DNA from: Actinomycetota bacterium
GTDB taxonomy: Bacteria > Actinomycetota > Thermoleophilia > UBA2241
Direction of reading: 5' to 3'
Assembly (NCBI GenBank): GCA_003157715.1
Contig: PMKK01000297.1
Span: forward strand, 1-20,450
DNA: 20,450 bases
The notes under the pieces are model-generated. The model made no database searches, was not told where the DNA came from, and saw only the letters and a program-made list of their open reading frames with translations. Made by a program: the position numbers and the translations under genes. Shown here in pieces: positions 1-6,665 of the stretch (positions are counted from its first letter, which is position 1; every line of letters begins with the position of its first letter).

Positions 1-390
1 ATGAACCCGGCCGCGGCCGGCGCCGGCTCGCCGACGCCGTCGCCGTCGCCCACGTCGACCTCGACGTCCGGTCCTTCACCGACGCCGTCACCGTCGCCCA
101 CGACCGGCACCTACACGCTGACGATCATGGTCACCACGAGCGACGTCACCGGCATCTCGGTCGTGCGCAGCGATGTGACGCCCGGCGTCACCGAGCCGCC
201 GGCCTCACAGATCGCCACGGCCATGGCTCCGGTCTCCTGGACGGGGCTGCCCGGCGGCTCCAGCATCACCTACCTGGTGACCTGCGGCTACACGAAGCCC
301 GGCAGCCCGCGGCAGGGTCAGGCGGAGCAGCTGCAGCAGACGGTCACGCTGACCGGCAACGCCTCGTACACGTTCGACACGTCCACGTGA
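1..390 (+). CDS. Pilin-like protein, C-terminal part (5' end outside window)
   Basis: The frame is open from the first base, so this is probably the tail of a longer gene even though an ATG happens to sit at base 1. The visible 129 residues begin with a Pro/Ser/Thr-rich low-complexity linker containing two copies of PTPSPSPT (about residues 11-34). A beta-rich domain of about 90 residues follows, with many Thr, Val and Ser (TYTLTIMV, SWTGLPGGSSITYLV). No prepilin leader is visible, consistent with an N-terminus lying upstream. The stop overlaps an in-frame GTG of the next gene and is 14 bases from its preferred ATG, so the two are one operon with prepilin genes. The likely role is a minor pseudopilin or pilus-associated protein. 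The linker plus beta-domain could equally belong to another surface protein. The family was not recognised. Confidence 0.6.
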   Translation: MNPAAAGAGSPTPSPSPTSTSTSGPSPTPSPSPTTGTYTLTIMVTTSDVTGISVVRSDVTPGVTEPPASQIATAMAPVSWTGLPGGSSITYLVTCGYTKPGSPRQGQAEQLQQTVTLTGNASYTFDTST

Positions 391-404
391 GAGGCGGTCT
401 CGAC

Positions 405-1088
405 ATGAGCGTCTTCGGCAACACCACACACTCGCGCAGCCCACGCCAGGCCGGCCTCACGCTCGTCGAGCTGCTGGTGTCGATGGCCATCATGGGAGTC
501 GTCAGCACCATGCTGGTGGCCGGCTGGATCTCCCTGCAGAACTCCTACGGCTACTCCGTGACCGCGAACGACGCGAGCTCCACGGCGCGCGACGCGGTCG
601 CGGTCGCGAGCCGCGCGCTGCGTGCCGCGCAGCCCCAGACACTCGCCACACCGGCGCCGGCGATGATCACGGTGGCGACCCCGACGGAGGTCGACTTCTA
701 CTCCGCCTTCGGCAACACCGCGACCACCGCCAACGGTTCCGGCCTGGGTGCCGTGCGCCTGATGCGCATCTACCTCGACACCAGCGGCTCCGCCGCCCAG
801 AAGACTCTCTACTGGAACACCGGCGGTCAGACCACGAAGCTGGCCCAGAACGTCGTCAACAACAGCGTGGCCGACGGCAGCGTCACGCCGGCCACCGCCT
901 ACACGGCGATCTTCACCTACGGCTATCTCGATGCCGGCGGGAACTTCCGGACGTCGGACACCGTCTCCGGCGCCGGCCTGGCGACGATCGTCTCGGTGCA
1001 GATCCACCTGCTCGTCGACGCGAATCTGAACAGCCCGCCCCGCTACGCAAGCACTCAGACTACCGTCTCGCTGCGAAACGCTTCGTAG
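405..1088 (+). CDS. PilW-type prepilin (type IV pilin-like, N-methylation motif)
   Basis: The N-terminus carries a class III prepilin signal. After a short polar leader comes QAG|LTLVE (residues 16-22), with cleavage expected after Gly17 and the conserved Glu at +5 of the mature protein. A hydrophobic helix of about 20 residues follows (to about residue 42). Such proteins are cut and N-methylated by the prepilin peptidase PilD and enter pilus or type II secretion filaments as minor subunits. The remaining 185 residues are Thr/Ser/Ala-rich and beta-strand-like, with no recognised domain. The ATG at 405 is preferred because a purine-rich stretch (GAGAGGCGG) lies just upstream. A GTG at 387, overlapping the previous stop, would add six residues. 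A further pseudopilin gene follows after 21 bases, as in pilV-pilW-pilX minor-pilin clusters. Confidence 0.85.
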   Translation: MSVFGNTTHSRSPRQAGLTLVELLVSMAIMGVVSTMLVAGWISLQNSYGYSVTANDASSTARDAVAVASRALRAAQPQTLATPAPAMITVATPTEVDFYSAFGNTATTANGSGLGAVRLMRIYLDTSGSAAQKTLYWNTGGQTTKLAQNVVNNSVADGSVTPATAYTAIFTYGYLDAGGNFRTSDTVSGAGLATIVSVQIHLLVDANLNSPPRYASTQTTVSLRNAS

Positions 1089-1109
1089 AGAAGGCGAAGA
1101 GGAGCCATC

Positions 1110-2732
1110 GTGTACAGGAACGCCAGGAACACCAGAGAAGAAGGATCGGCTTTGATCATGATGCTGGGCGTCATGGCGGCCCTGGCCATCATGGCCGCGA
1201 CGGTCGTTTTGGTCACGGCCAACACGCAGGCGGCGACCGCGAGCGACCGCTCCCAGATCAGCTCGTTCGACTACGCCGAGGCCGGGCTGGAGAGCGCCGT
1301 CACGGCTCTGCGCACACTGCCCTGGCCGGCGGCCGGTCAGTCGCTGACCACGAGCGCTCTGACGGCTGCCTACACGTCGACCTATCCCTCGGGACCGCCG
1401 CTCAAGGTGCTGGTCTACGACAACCAGCCGACCGTCGACCCGGCCGTCACCTGGGACAAGGGCGGCTCGACCAACGCCGGCGTGCCCGACGGCAGACTGT
1501 GGGCCGAGGCCCAGGTGACCGTGAACGGCACGACCTCGCGCGTGCGCGAGCTGGTAGGACAGGTCAATCTGACGTCGAAGTTCAGCCTGCCCGCGGCCGC
1601 GCTCTACACGGACTGCAACATCGTCGACGGCACCGGCGGCTCGGGCGACGTCTACACGGTCACCGCGAGCGGCACGCCCGACACCTCCAGGACGGCGGCC
1701 GTCTACGCCGGCGGCACCTTCACGGGCAACTGGAGCAGCAACCTTCAGCCGCCCGGCGGCGCCACCGGCGCCACCCTGGCGGTCGACACCAACGGCACCG
1801 TCTACAACCCCGCCGTCTACGGCGACACGAACGCCCACGCGGGCACCGGCGGAGTGGCGCCGCTTGCCTCAGTGCTGCCGCAGAGCACCGTGGCCACGCT
1901 GACCGCCCAGGCTCGGGCGGGCACGCCCACCCAGGCCGACGCCGGCGGCACCGTCGTCAGCGCCACGCTGCTCAGCCAGCTCCAGGCCACGTCGCCACAG
2001 GCCTACGCCGCCACCACCGATCTGGTCGTCAACGGCGATCTCACGCTGGGCGGCGGCGCCAGCACGTTCAGGTTCAAGTCGTTGTATGTGACCGGCAATC
2101 TCACGTTGAACGGCAACACGGCCACGAGCACGACCTCGCTGTACGTCGGAGGCAGCTTCACCATCAGCGGCCCTTCGGGCAGCAGCAGCTTCGGCCCGAC
2201 CTACGTCGGCGGCAGCGTCAACTGGGGCGGCGCCTTGTCGGTGCAGGCCAGTCCGCTCTACGTGGCGGGCAACTTCGTCACCCAGGGCGGTCCCTTCAAT
2301 CATGTGCTCGGTCCGACCTACGTCGGCGGCAGCGTGACCATCGCCGGCAACCAGGCCGGCTTTCTCTGCCCCATCCTGGTCACGCCGGGCCAGATCACGA
2401 CCTCGGGAAGCGCCACGATGGGTACCGTCGCGGCGCCCATGGTGCTCCTGCGGACCGGCGGCACGAGCGGCACGGTGTCGCTGGGCTCCAACGGCACCTT
2501 CACCGGCCTCGTGATCAACACGGACGGCGGCGTGAACCTGCCCGCCGGCAACGGTTCGACCGCCGACATCGTCGGGTCGATCTTCGCCACGGGCAGCATC
2601 GTCTTTGGCGGCAACACCCAGGTCTGCTACAACCCGACGGTCCTGGCCAACCTGCAGACCACGGCCGCGAGCACGAGCACGAACGTGCTGGCGGGGACCT
2701 GGCAAGAACTCAGCCCGAGCGGGGCGTACTGA
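1110..2732 (+). CDS. PilX-type pseudopilin-like protein with repeated beta-solenoid-like domain
   Basis: This 540-residue protein starts at GTG with GAGGAG eight bases upstream. Its N-terminus (REEGSALIMMLGVMAALAIMA, about residues 9-29) is a charged leader, a Gly and a hydrophobic helix. That layout is typical of PilX/PilV-type proteins, which often lack the Glu at +5. Residues about 320-415 hold at least five degenerate repeats of about 20 residues built around LYVTGN / LYVGGS / TYVGGS / LYVAGN / TYVGGS. These predict stacked beta strands, as in bactofilin-like or other right-handed beta-helix folds. Ser, Thr and Gly dominate the rest, and only two Cys are obvious in the second half. It closes the minor-pilin operon. 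The likely role is a large filament-tip or surface subunit, perhaps adhesive. The pseudopilin call is fairly secure; the solenoid and adhesion ideas are inference. Confidence 0.8.
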   Translation: MYRNARNTREEGSALIMMLGVMAALAIMAATVVLVTANTQAATASDRSQISSFDYAEAGLESAVTALRTLPWPAAGQSLTTSALTAAYTSTYPSGPPLKVLVYDNQPTVDPAVTWDKGGSTNAGVPDGRLWAEAQVTVNGTTSRVRELVGQVNLTSKFSLPAAALYTDCNIVDGTGGSGDVYTVTASGTPDTSRTAAVYAGGTFTGNWSSNLQPPGGATGATLAVDTNGTVYNPAVYGDTNAHAGTGGVAPLASVLPQSTVATLTAQARAGTPTQADAGGTVVSATLLSQLQATSPQAYAATTDLVVNGDLTLGGGASTFRFKSLYVTGNLTLNGNTATSTTSLYVGGSFTISGPSGSSSFGPTYVGGSVNWGGALSVQASPLYVAGNFVTQGGPFNHVLGPTYVGGSVTIAGNQAGFLCPILVTPGQITTSGSATMGTVAAPMVLLRTGGTSGTVSLGSNGTFTGLVINTDGGVNLPAGNGSTADIVGSIFATGSIVFGGNTQVCYNPTVLANLQTTAASTSTNVLAGTWQELSPSGAY

Positions 2733-2775
2733 GTACAATGAGGCGCTGCGTCTTGCTCCGAGGAGGTTTTCGCCC

Positions 2776-3834
2776 ATGAAGGTGCTCATCGCCGACCAGG
2801 ACCAGGTCACGAGGCTCTTTCCCATGAGCGAAGCCATCGACGTCATGCGTCGCACGCTCGTCATGCTCGCCTCGGGCGACGCCATGCTGCCGCTGCGCAG
2901 CATGCTGGTGCTGCCCGGCGGCGAGCGCGTTCTGGGCCTGATGCCCTCGTACCTGGGCGGCCTGCAGTCGCTCGGCGTCAAGGTGGTCGCCGCCTTTCCG
3001 GCCAACTTCGGCACCGAGTACGACACCCACCAGGGCGTCGTGCTCGTCTTCGACAGCGAGCGCGGCCTGTTGCGCGCCGTCGTCGACGCCACCTCCGTCA
3101 CCGCCATCCGCACAGCCGCCGTGAGCGGCGTGGCGACCGATCTGCTGGCGCGGCCCGACGCCGGCGACCTCGCGCTGATCGGCGCCGGCACGCAGGCGCA
3201 CACCCACCTGCAGGCCATGCGCGCCGTGCGACCGGTGCGCCGCGTGCGCGTCTTCAGCCTGCCTGCCGGCAGCGCCGAAGCCTTCGCCGAGCGCGAGTCC
3301 AGGCTCACCGGCCTGCCCGTCGAGGCGGTCGCGAGCGCTCGGCAGGCCGTCGAGGGCGCCGACCTTATCTGCACGGTCACCACCGCGACCGAGCCGGTCG
3401 TGCTCGGCGAGTGGCTCGCCCCGGGCGCCCACATCAACGCCGTCGGCGCCTACACACCGACCACCCGCGAGCTCGATACCGCCGCCGTCGCGCGCTCGCG
3501 CCTCTACTGCGACCGCCGCGAGGCTCTGCTCAGCGAGTCGGGCGAGTTCCTGCTGGCCAGGGCCGAGGGCGCCATCGGCGACGGGCACATCGTCGGCGAG
3601 CTCGGCGATGTGCTGAGCGGCGCGGTGCCGGCCCGCACCGCGCCGCCGCCCGGCGCCGCAGCCGGCGCCGCGGCCGGTGCCGCGGCCGACGAGATCACCC
3701 TCTTCAAGTCGCTGGGCATCGCCGTCGAAGACCTGGCCGCGGCGCGGTACGTCTTCGACAAGGCCGAGAAGGACGGTTCGGGCACCTGGGTCGAGATCGG
3801 CGGGCGCCACTTCGGCAGCGCCGCCGCCGGCTGA
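2776..3834 (+). CDS. Ornithine cyclodeaminase / mu-crystallin family NAD(P)-dependent dehydrogenase
   Basis: The protein has 352 residues and starts at ATG 2776 with an excellent GAGGAGG nine bases upstream. Family landmarks are Arg41, Lys69 and Arg112 (TAIRTAAVSG), which bind the substrate carboxylate in ornithine cyclodeaminase. The Rossmann loop is LIGAGTQA (134-141), and EITLFKSLGIAVEDLAAA lies near the C-terminus. The segment that in true ornithine cyclodeaminases holds the catalytic Asp (roughly GxDxP) reads GAYTP (224-228). The enzyme is therefore more likely a ketimine reductase or alanine/amino-acid dehydrogenase of this superfamily. Residues 286-305 are an extra Pro/Ala/Gly loop made partly of a 12-bp repeat. 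The next gene, a serine-dehydratase-like Fe-S protein, starts 5 bases after the stop, which argues for joint work on an amino or imino acid. A weak TACAAT at 2734-2739 could be a -10 box, but no good -35 is visible. Confidence 0.87.
   Translation: MKVLIADQDQVTRLFPMSEAIDVMRRTLVMLASGDAMLPLRSMLVLPGGERVLGLMPSYLGGLQSLGVKVVAAFPANFGTEYDTHQGVVLVFDSERGLLRAVVDATSVTAIRTAAVSGVATDLLARPDAGDLALIGAGTQAHTHLQAMRAVRPVRRVRVFSLPAGSAEAFAERESRLTGLPVEAVASARQAVEGADLICTVTTATEPVVLGEWLAPGAHINAVGAYTPTTRELDTAAVARSRLYCDRREALLSESGEFLLARAEGAIGDGHIVGELGDVLSGAVPARTAPPPGAAAGAAAGAAADEITLFKSLGIAVEDLAAARYVFDKAEKDGSGTWVEIGGRHFGSAAAG
3649..3684 (+). repeat. 12-bp tandem repeat inside the dehydrogenase gene (3 units)
   Basis: Three consecutive 12-bp units near GCCGGCGCCGCG differ at one position each. 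They lie in codon phase and encode Gly-Ala-Ala-Ala repeats, with the first unit's first codon being Pro. They fall in a surface-loop segment (about residues 292-303) between the conserved ELGDVLSG and EITLFKSLG blocks, where relatives normally have only a short linker. This suggests in-frame expansion by slippage. Confidence 0.75.
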
Positions 3835-3839
3835 CGCCG

Positions 3840-5468
3840 ATGGCCGCCTATCCTGGTATTTTCAACGACGTCTTTGGGCCGGTCATGCAGCCGGGCTCGA
3901 GCTCGCACACGGCCGCGCCCTGCCGGCTCGGCAGGCTGGCGGGCGACCTGCTCGCGGAGAAGGTCGCCTCGGTGCGGATCCTGCTCGACAGCGAGGGCTC
4001 GTTCGCCGGCACGTTCGGTGTGATGTCCGAGGGCCGGGCGATGGTCGCCGGCGCGCTCGGCATGACGGCCGACGACCCTCGCATGTTCGAGGCCTACGAG
4101 CTGGCCGCCGCGGCCGGCATGTCCTTCGCGTTCGAGTTCACCATGCTCGCCGAGAGCTCGCACCCCAGCACCATGAAGTTCGAGCTCGTCGGCGTGAACG
4201 GCCGCATGGCGACAATGGTCGGCATCTCGACCGGCGGCGGCATGGTCGAGACCGTCACGGTCGACGGCTTTCCCCTGCAAGTCATCGGCGACGACTTCGT
4301 CGTGCTGCTCTTCGACCCGCAGCAGTCCGCCACGTCCAGTCACCTCAAGCGCCTCGCCTCGCTGCTGCCCGAACTGGTCTCGACGACCACTCTCACGATG
4401 GCCGACAAGGGAGCGCTGCACGTCTTCGTGCTGGCCGCCGAACCCGATCCGGAGATCGCCCAGCGCCTGGCTGAGATCCTTCCGGGAGCGCGCCTGGCGC
4501 TGCTGCGCCCAGTGGTCCCGGTCCTCAGGCGAGCCGACCGCAAACCTCAGCTCTTCGACACGATGACGCGCTGGCGCGAGGTCGCCGCGCAGCGCGGCCT
4601 GTCGTTCTGGGAGACCGCCGTGCAGTACGAGATCGACGCCTCGGGCTGGCCGCGCGAGCGCGTGCTGGAGACCATGACCGAGCTGGCCGGACTCATGCAC
4701 CGCCAGACCCACGCCCCCTACGACGAGGGCTTGAGCGCGCCCTCGAGCCCCTTCAGGCCCGACTTCCCGGCGGCCTGGACACGGCACACCGAGTCCGGCG
4801 GCGCCGTGAGCGAGGGCATCGTCGGCGAGACGATCAAGCTGGCCTACGGCGCCGGCGCGGGAATCCCCGGAGTCAAGACGGTGCCCGGTCCCATGGGCAG
4901 CGGCGGCGGCTACCTCTACGCCGCGCTGAGCGCCGTCCGCGACGCGCGCGACCTGAGCGACGCCGATCTGCTGCGCGGCCTGTTCGTGGCGGCCGGCGTC
5001 GGGGTGATCGCCTTCAGCCGCACCGAGCCGACCGGCGAGCGCATCGGCTGTTCCGGCGAGGCCGGCATCTGCGGCGCCATGGCGGCCGCCGCCATCGTCG
5101 AGATGGTGGGCGGCACGCCCGAGCAGGCCGAAAACGCCGCCTCGCTGTCGCTACAGGCGTTCACCGGCCTGCCGTGCGACCCCATTCCCGGAGGCCTCTG
5201 CCAGCCTTGTCGCAGCCGCATCATGGCGGCCACCTGCACGGCCCACGTGTTCGCCGACCTGGCGCTCGCCGGCCACGACGCGGTGCTGCCCCTGCACGAG
5301 GCCATCGACGTGGCCGACGCCGTCGGCCGCAACCTGCCGCCGGAACTGCTGTGTACCTCGCGCGGCGGGGCCTGCGACACGCCGGCCGCCGGCCTCCGAC
5401 GCGCCAAGTACGCCGCCTGGCTGGCGTCCACACCGGCCGCGCAGTGGCCCCCCGGAAACCTTATCTAG
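3840..5468 (+). CDS. L-serine ammonia-lyase (serine dehydratase)-like iron-sulfur protein, beta+alpha fusion
   Basis: The family converts L-serine to pyruvate and ammonia with a [4Fe-4S] cluster. The 542-residue protein has the beta domain first. PGSSSHTAAPCRLG (18-31) matches the family's SSSHT block, EGSFAGTFGVMSEGRA (52-67) follows, and STGGGMVE (130-137) matches the GGG loop. An ACT-like stretch (about 150-230) comes next, then the alpha domain with PGPMGSGGGYLY (349-360), GCSGEAGICGAMAAA (403-417), and GLPCDPIPGG with LCQPCRSR after it (443-460). Cys404, Cys446 and Cys457 have the spacing (42, 11) of the three cluster cysteines known in bacterial L-serine dehydratase. The C-terminal Cys that caps the cluster in the Legionella enzyme is absent; the chain ends LI. 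It is longer than SdaA (about 455). The ATG lies 5 bases after the dehydrogenase stop. The substrate may be serine or another beta-hydroxy amino acid. Confidence 0.85.
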   Translation: MAAYPGIFNDVFGPVMQPGSSSHTAAPCRLGRLAGDLLAEKVASVRILLDSEGSFAGTFGVMSEGRAMVAGALGMTADDPRMFEAYELAAAAGMSFAFEFTMLAESSHPSTMKFELVGVNGRMATMVGISTGGGMVETVTVDGFPLQVIGDDFVVLLFDPQQSATSSHLKRLASLLPELVSTTTLTMADKGALHVFVLAAEPDPEIAQRLAEILPGARLALLRPVVPVLRRADRKPQLFDTMTRWREVAAQRGLSFWETAVQYEIDASGWPRERVLETMTELAGLMHRQTHAPYDEGLSAPSSPFRPDFPAAWTRHTESGGAVSEGIVGETIKLAYGAGAGIPGVKTVPGPMGSGGGYLYAALSAVRDARDLSDADLLRGLFVAAGVGVIAFSRTEPTGERIGCSGEAGICGAMAAAAIVEMVGGTPEQAENAASLSLQAFTGLPCDPIPGGLCQPCRSRIMAATCTAHVFADLALAGHDAVLPLHEAIDVADAVGRNLPPELLCTSRGGACDTPAAGLRRAKYAAWLASTPAAQWPPGNLI

Positions 5469-5470
5469 GC

Positions 5471-5587
5471 GCGGCGGGCGACGTGAGCGCGGTGGGCGAA
5501 GTGAGCGGAGTGAGCGCGGCGGGCGACGTGAGCGGAGCCGACGACGTGAGCGATGTGAGCTATGCGAGCGAGGTGAGCTGTGTGGGG
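5471..5587 (+). repeat. 9-bp tandem repeat array, 13 degenerate units, at a gene junction
   Basis: Read in steps of nine from 5471, the units are GCGGCGGGC, GACGTGAGC, GCGGTGGGC, GAAGTGAGC, GGAGTGAGC, and so on to GAGGTGAGC and TGTGTGGGG. Seven units end in GTGAGC and one in GCGAGC. Pairs of units form an 18-bp higher-order repeat. The array begins directly after the stop of the serine-dehydratase-like gene and runs over the GTG start of the DUF2007 gene. It is probably untranslated. Its GGTGAG core may also serve as the ribosome-binding site of the downstream gene. Confidence 0.85.
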
Positions 5588-5828
5588 CAAGCGTAAGACA
5601 CCGTCCGATCCGCAGCTCGAGCTCGTGACTGTGCTCACCTCACCCGACCCTGGTCTCATAGCGGTCGCCGAGTCCATCCTGCAATCGGCCGGCATCCGCT
5701 TTCTCGTGCAAGGCGAGGTCGTGCGCAACATCTGGGGCCTCGCGCCCGTGCAGCTGCAGGTCAGCCGCGACGACGCCGGCGACGCCCTGGCCCTGCTCGC
5801 CGAACTGAAAGAGACGGAATCGAGCTAG
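5580..5828 (+). CDS. DUF2007 family small protein
   Basis: This 82-residue protein has the pattern of DUF2007, a small ferredoxin-like fold annotated as a putative signal-transducing domain. LVTVLTSPDPGLIAVAESIL is followed by QSAGIRFLVQGE, PVQLQVSRDDAGDALALLAEL and a short acidic tail. Family members have this length and are single-domain. No catalytic residues are evident. The GTG start is supported by GAGGTGAG just upstream, with short spacing; both lie in the 9-bp repeat array. It is in the same direction as, and 111 bases after, the serine-dehydratase-like gene, so co-transcription is possible. The function is unknown. The family call is good but not certain because the protein is short. 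Confidence 0.75.
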   Translation: MWGKRKTPSDPQLELVTVLTSPDPGLIAVAESILQSAGIRFLVQGEVVRNIWGLAPVQLQVSRDDAGDALALLAELKETESS

Positions 5829-5854
5829 GACCTGACGGGCAACGGCCCTGCGGC

Positions 5855-5886
5855 GCTGATTGCTGATTGCTGATTGCTGATTGCTG
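5855..5886. repeat. Heptanucleotide tandem repeat (4.5 units)
   Basis: Four perfect copies of GCTGATT and a partial fifth (GCTG) stand 26 bases after the DUF2007 stop. The flanking bases continue with weaker related words (TCGCTGATCGCGG). Short heptamer arrays of this kind are found between genes in several bacterial groups and vary in copy number by slippage. No function can be assigned. Confidence 0.85.
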
Positions 5887-6162
5887 GTCGCGGCTCGCTG
5901 ATCGCGGTTCGGCCGCCGTCGCGACCTGACTTTCCGTCGTAACTGAGGGCTGCGCGTGCCGCGCGGACCCTCCCATGTCCTTCGCGCGAGGTTGAACAAT
6001 TGAACAAGATCTTGGCCAATTGGACATGGTTGCGGCAACCACATGTTCCCTCCGCGAGCCTGAGACGGCCCTTGCGTTGGCGGTGGCTGGTTGACGCTCG
6101 AGGTGGTTCGTCTACCCGCCGCCGACTGACGGCCCAGCGCCGCCGTCATCGGCGCCGCCTTG

Positions 6163-6180
6163 ACCAGCGCTAGCGCTGGT
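6163..6180. other. Perfect 18-bp palindrome
   Basis: ACCAGCGCTAGCGCTGGT reads the same on both strands. There is no T-run on either side, so it is not a typical intrinsic terminator. It could be a protein-binding site or the stem of an RNA hairpin. It stands between the DUF2007 gene and the toxin-antitoxin operon. Confidence 0.6.
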
Positions 6181-6361
6181 TATGCCTCAATGACTTGAGC
6201 TCAGGCGCCGTGCGCAAGACGGTTGCGCTCGAGGCCCTCGGTCCAATGACGATCGGCGCCGGCGAAATCGACAACCGGCGCGGGCAGACGACGACACGAC
6301 CGGGCGACCGAGCGGGCACTCAAGTCACCAGAATCAGATGTCGATGCGTATGACAATAGCG

Positions 6362-6399
6362 ATTGCGTTCTGGTACACATGATACATTGCGTTACGCAA
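6362..6399 (+). promoter_or_regulatory. Probable autoregulatory operator of the MazEF-type pair
   Basis: TTGCGT-T-ACGCAA (6387-6399) is a perfect odd palindrome placed 21 bases before the antitoxin start codon. Its half-site, extended as ATTGCGTT, recurs directly at 6362-6369, 24 bases upstream. Antitoxins with ribbon-helix-helix folds typically bind such paired sites at their own promoter. The promoter hexamers are uncertain: ATGACA (6350-6355) followed 18 bases later by TACACA (6374-6379) is one weak option. A strong ribosome-binding site, GGGGGAG (6408-6414), precedes the ATG. Confidence 0.5.
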
Positions 6400-6419
6400 G
6401 ACACTATGGGGGAGCGAAC

Positions 6420-6665
6420 ATGTTGAATGCCGCACGACAACAGGTCACTGTCCGCCTGCCGAGGTCGCTGGTCGAATTCGTCGATCGCAAAGCTCTGGAC
6501 GGAGGCGCCAACAGGACGGATGTCCTCATCGACGCCATCTCCTGCCTGAAGGCGCGAGATATGGAGGCTCTGATGGCCGAAGGATGCAGAGACCGTTCTG
6601 ACCTCGACCTCCGAATCGCCGAGGAGAACTTGGCCGCCGGAGCTGAGAATCTCCCGGAATGGTAG
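6420..6665 (+). CDS. Ribbon-helix-helix antitoxin (MazE-like)
   Basis: This 81-residue protein begins QQVTVRLPRSLVEFVDRKALDGGANRTDVLIDAI (from residue 7). That is the beta strand, helix, turn and helix of a ribbon-helix-helix DNA-binding domain. The acidic, Trp-ended C-terminus would be the segment that wraps and blocks the toxin. The ATG at 6420 has GGGGGAG upstream; a longer frame upstream lacks a better start. It overlaps the toxin gene by 7 bases, the usual antitoxin-first order. The protein probably represses its own operon through the palindrome before it. The coding sequence is less GC-rich than the neighbours, a hint of transfer. The role follows from position and fold; the antitoxin subfamily is uncertain. 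Confidence 0.82.
   Translation: MLNAARQQVTVRLPRSLVEFVDRKALDGGANRTDVLIDAISCLKARDMEALMAEGCRDRSDLDLRIAEENLAAGAENLPEW

Larger units (their letters stand above)
5829..6419. other. Gene-free stretch of 591 bases
   Basis: No convincing reading frame was found on either strand; the open frames here are short and low-complexity. The stretch holds a 7-bp tandem repeat (5855-5886) and a tandem duplicate of TTGAACAA (5992-6007). It also holds a small hairpin, GGTTG-CGG-CAACC (6028-6040), with partial outer pairing, a perfect 18-bp palindrome (6163-6180), and the operator of the toxin-antitoxin pair (6362-6399). From about 5990 onward it contains more A and T than the flanks, which may reflect regulatory DNA or remains of transferred DNA that brought in the toxin-antitoxin genes. 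Confidence 0.6.

Noticed and set aside
1..390. The first gene as a complete 129-residue protein
   Set aside because: The ATG at base 1 lies at the window edge, is not preceded by visible sequence, and the protein lacks the leader expected for its operon.
318..1838. Long open frame on the minus strand opposite the pilin genes
   Set aside because: It is Arg/Gly/Asp/Val-rich with no recognisable domain and lies opposite well-supported genes; this is the usual shadow of high-GC coding sequence.
2734..2739. TACAAT as -10 box of the dehydrogenase operon
   Set aside because: No acceptable -35 hexamer lies 16-18 bases upstream and the gene may simply be read through from the pilin operon.
1869..3437. 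Second long minus-strand frame of 522 codons
   Set aside because: It crosses two clear plus-strand genes with good ribosome-binding sites, has no family motifs, and its composition is that of a reverse-frame shadow.
2776..3834. Naming the gene ornithine cyclodeaminase
   Set aside because: The segment that carries the catalytic Asp in true cyclodeaminases reads GAYTP, so only the superfamily is claimed.
5471..5587. Possible CRISPR array
   Set aside because: Units are 9 bp, back to back, without unique spacers, and no cas genes are near. The same holds for the other arrays in the window.
6163..6180. Intrinsic terminator at the 18-bp palindrome
   Set aside because: No T-run follows on either strand and it is far (over 300 bases) from the preceding gene's stop, so it is listed only as a palindrome.
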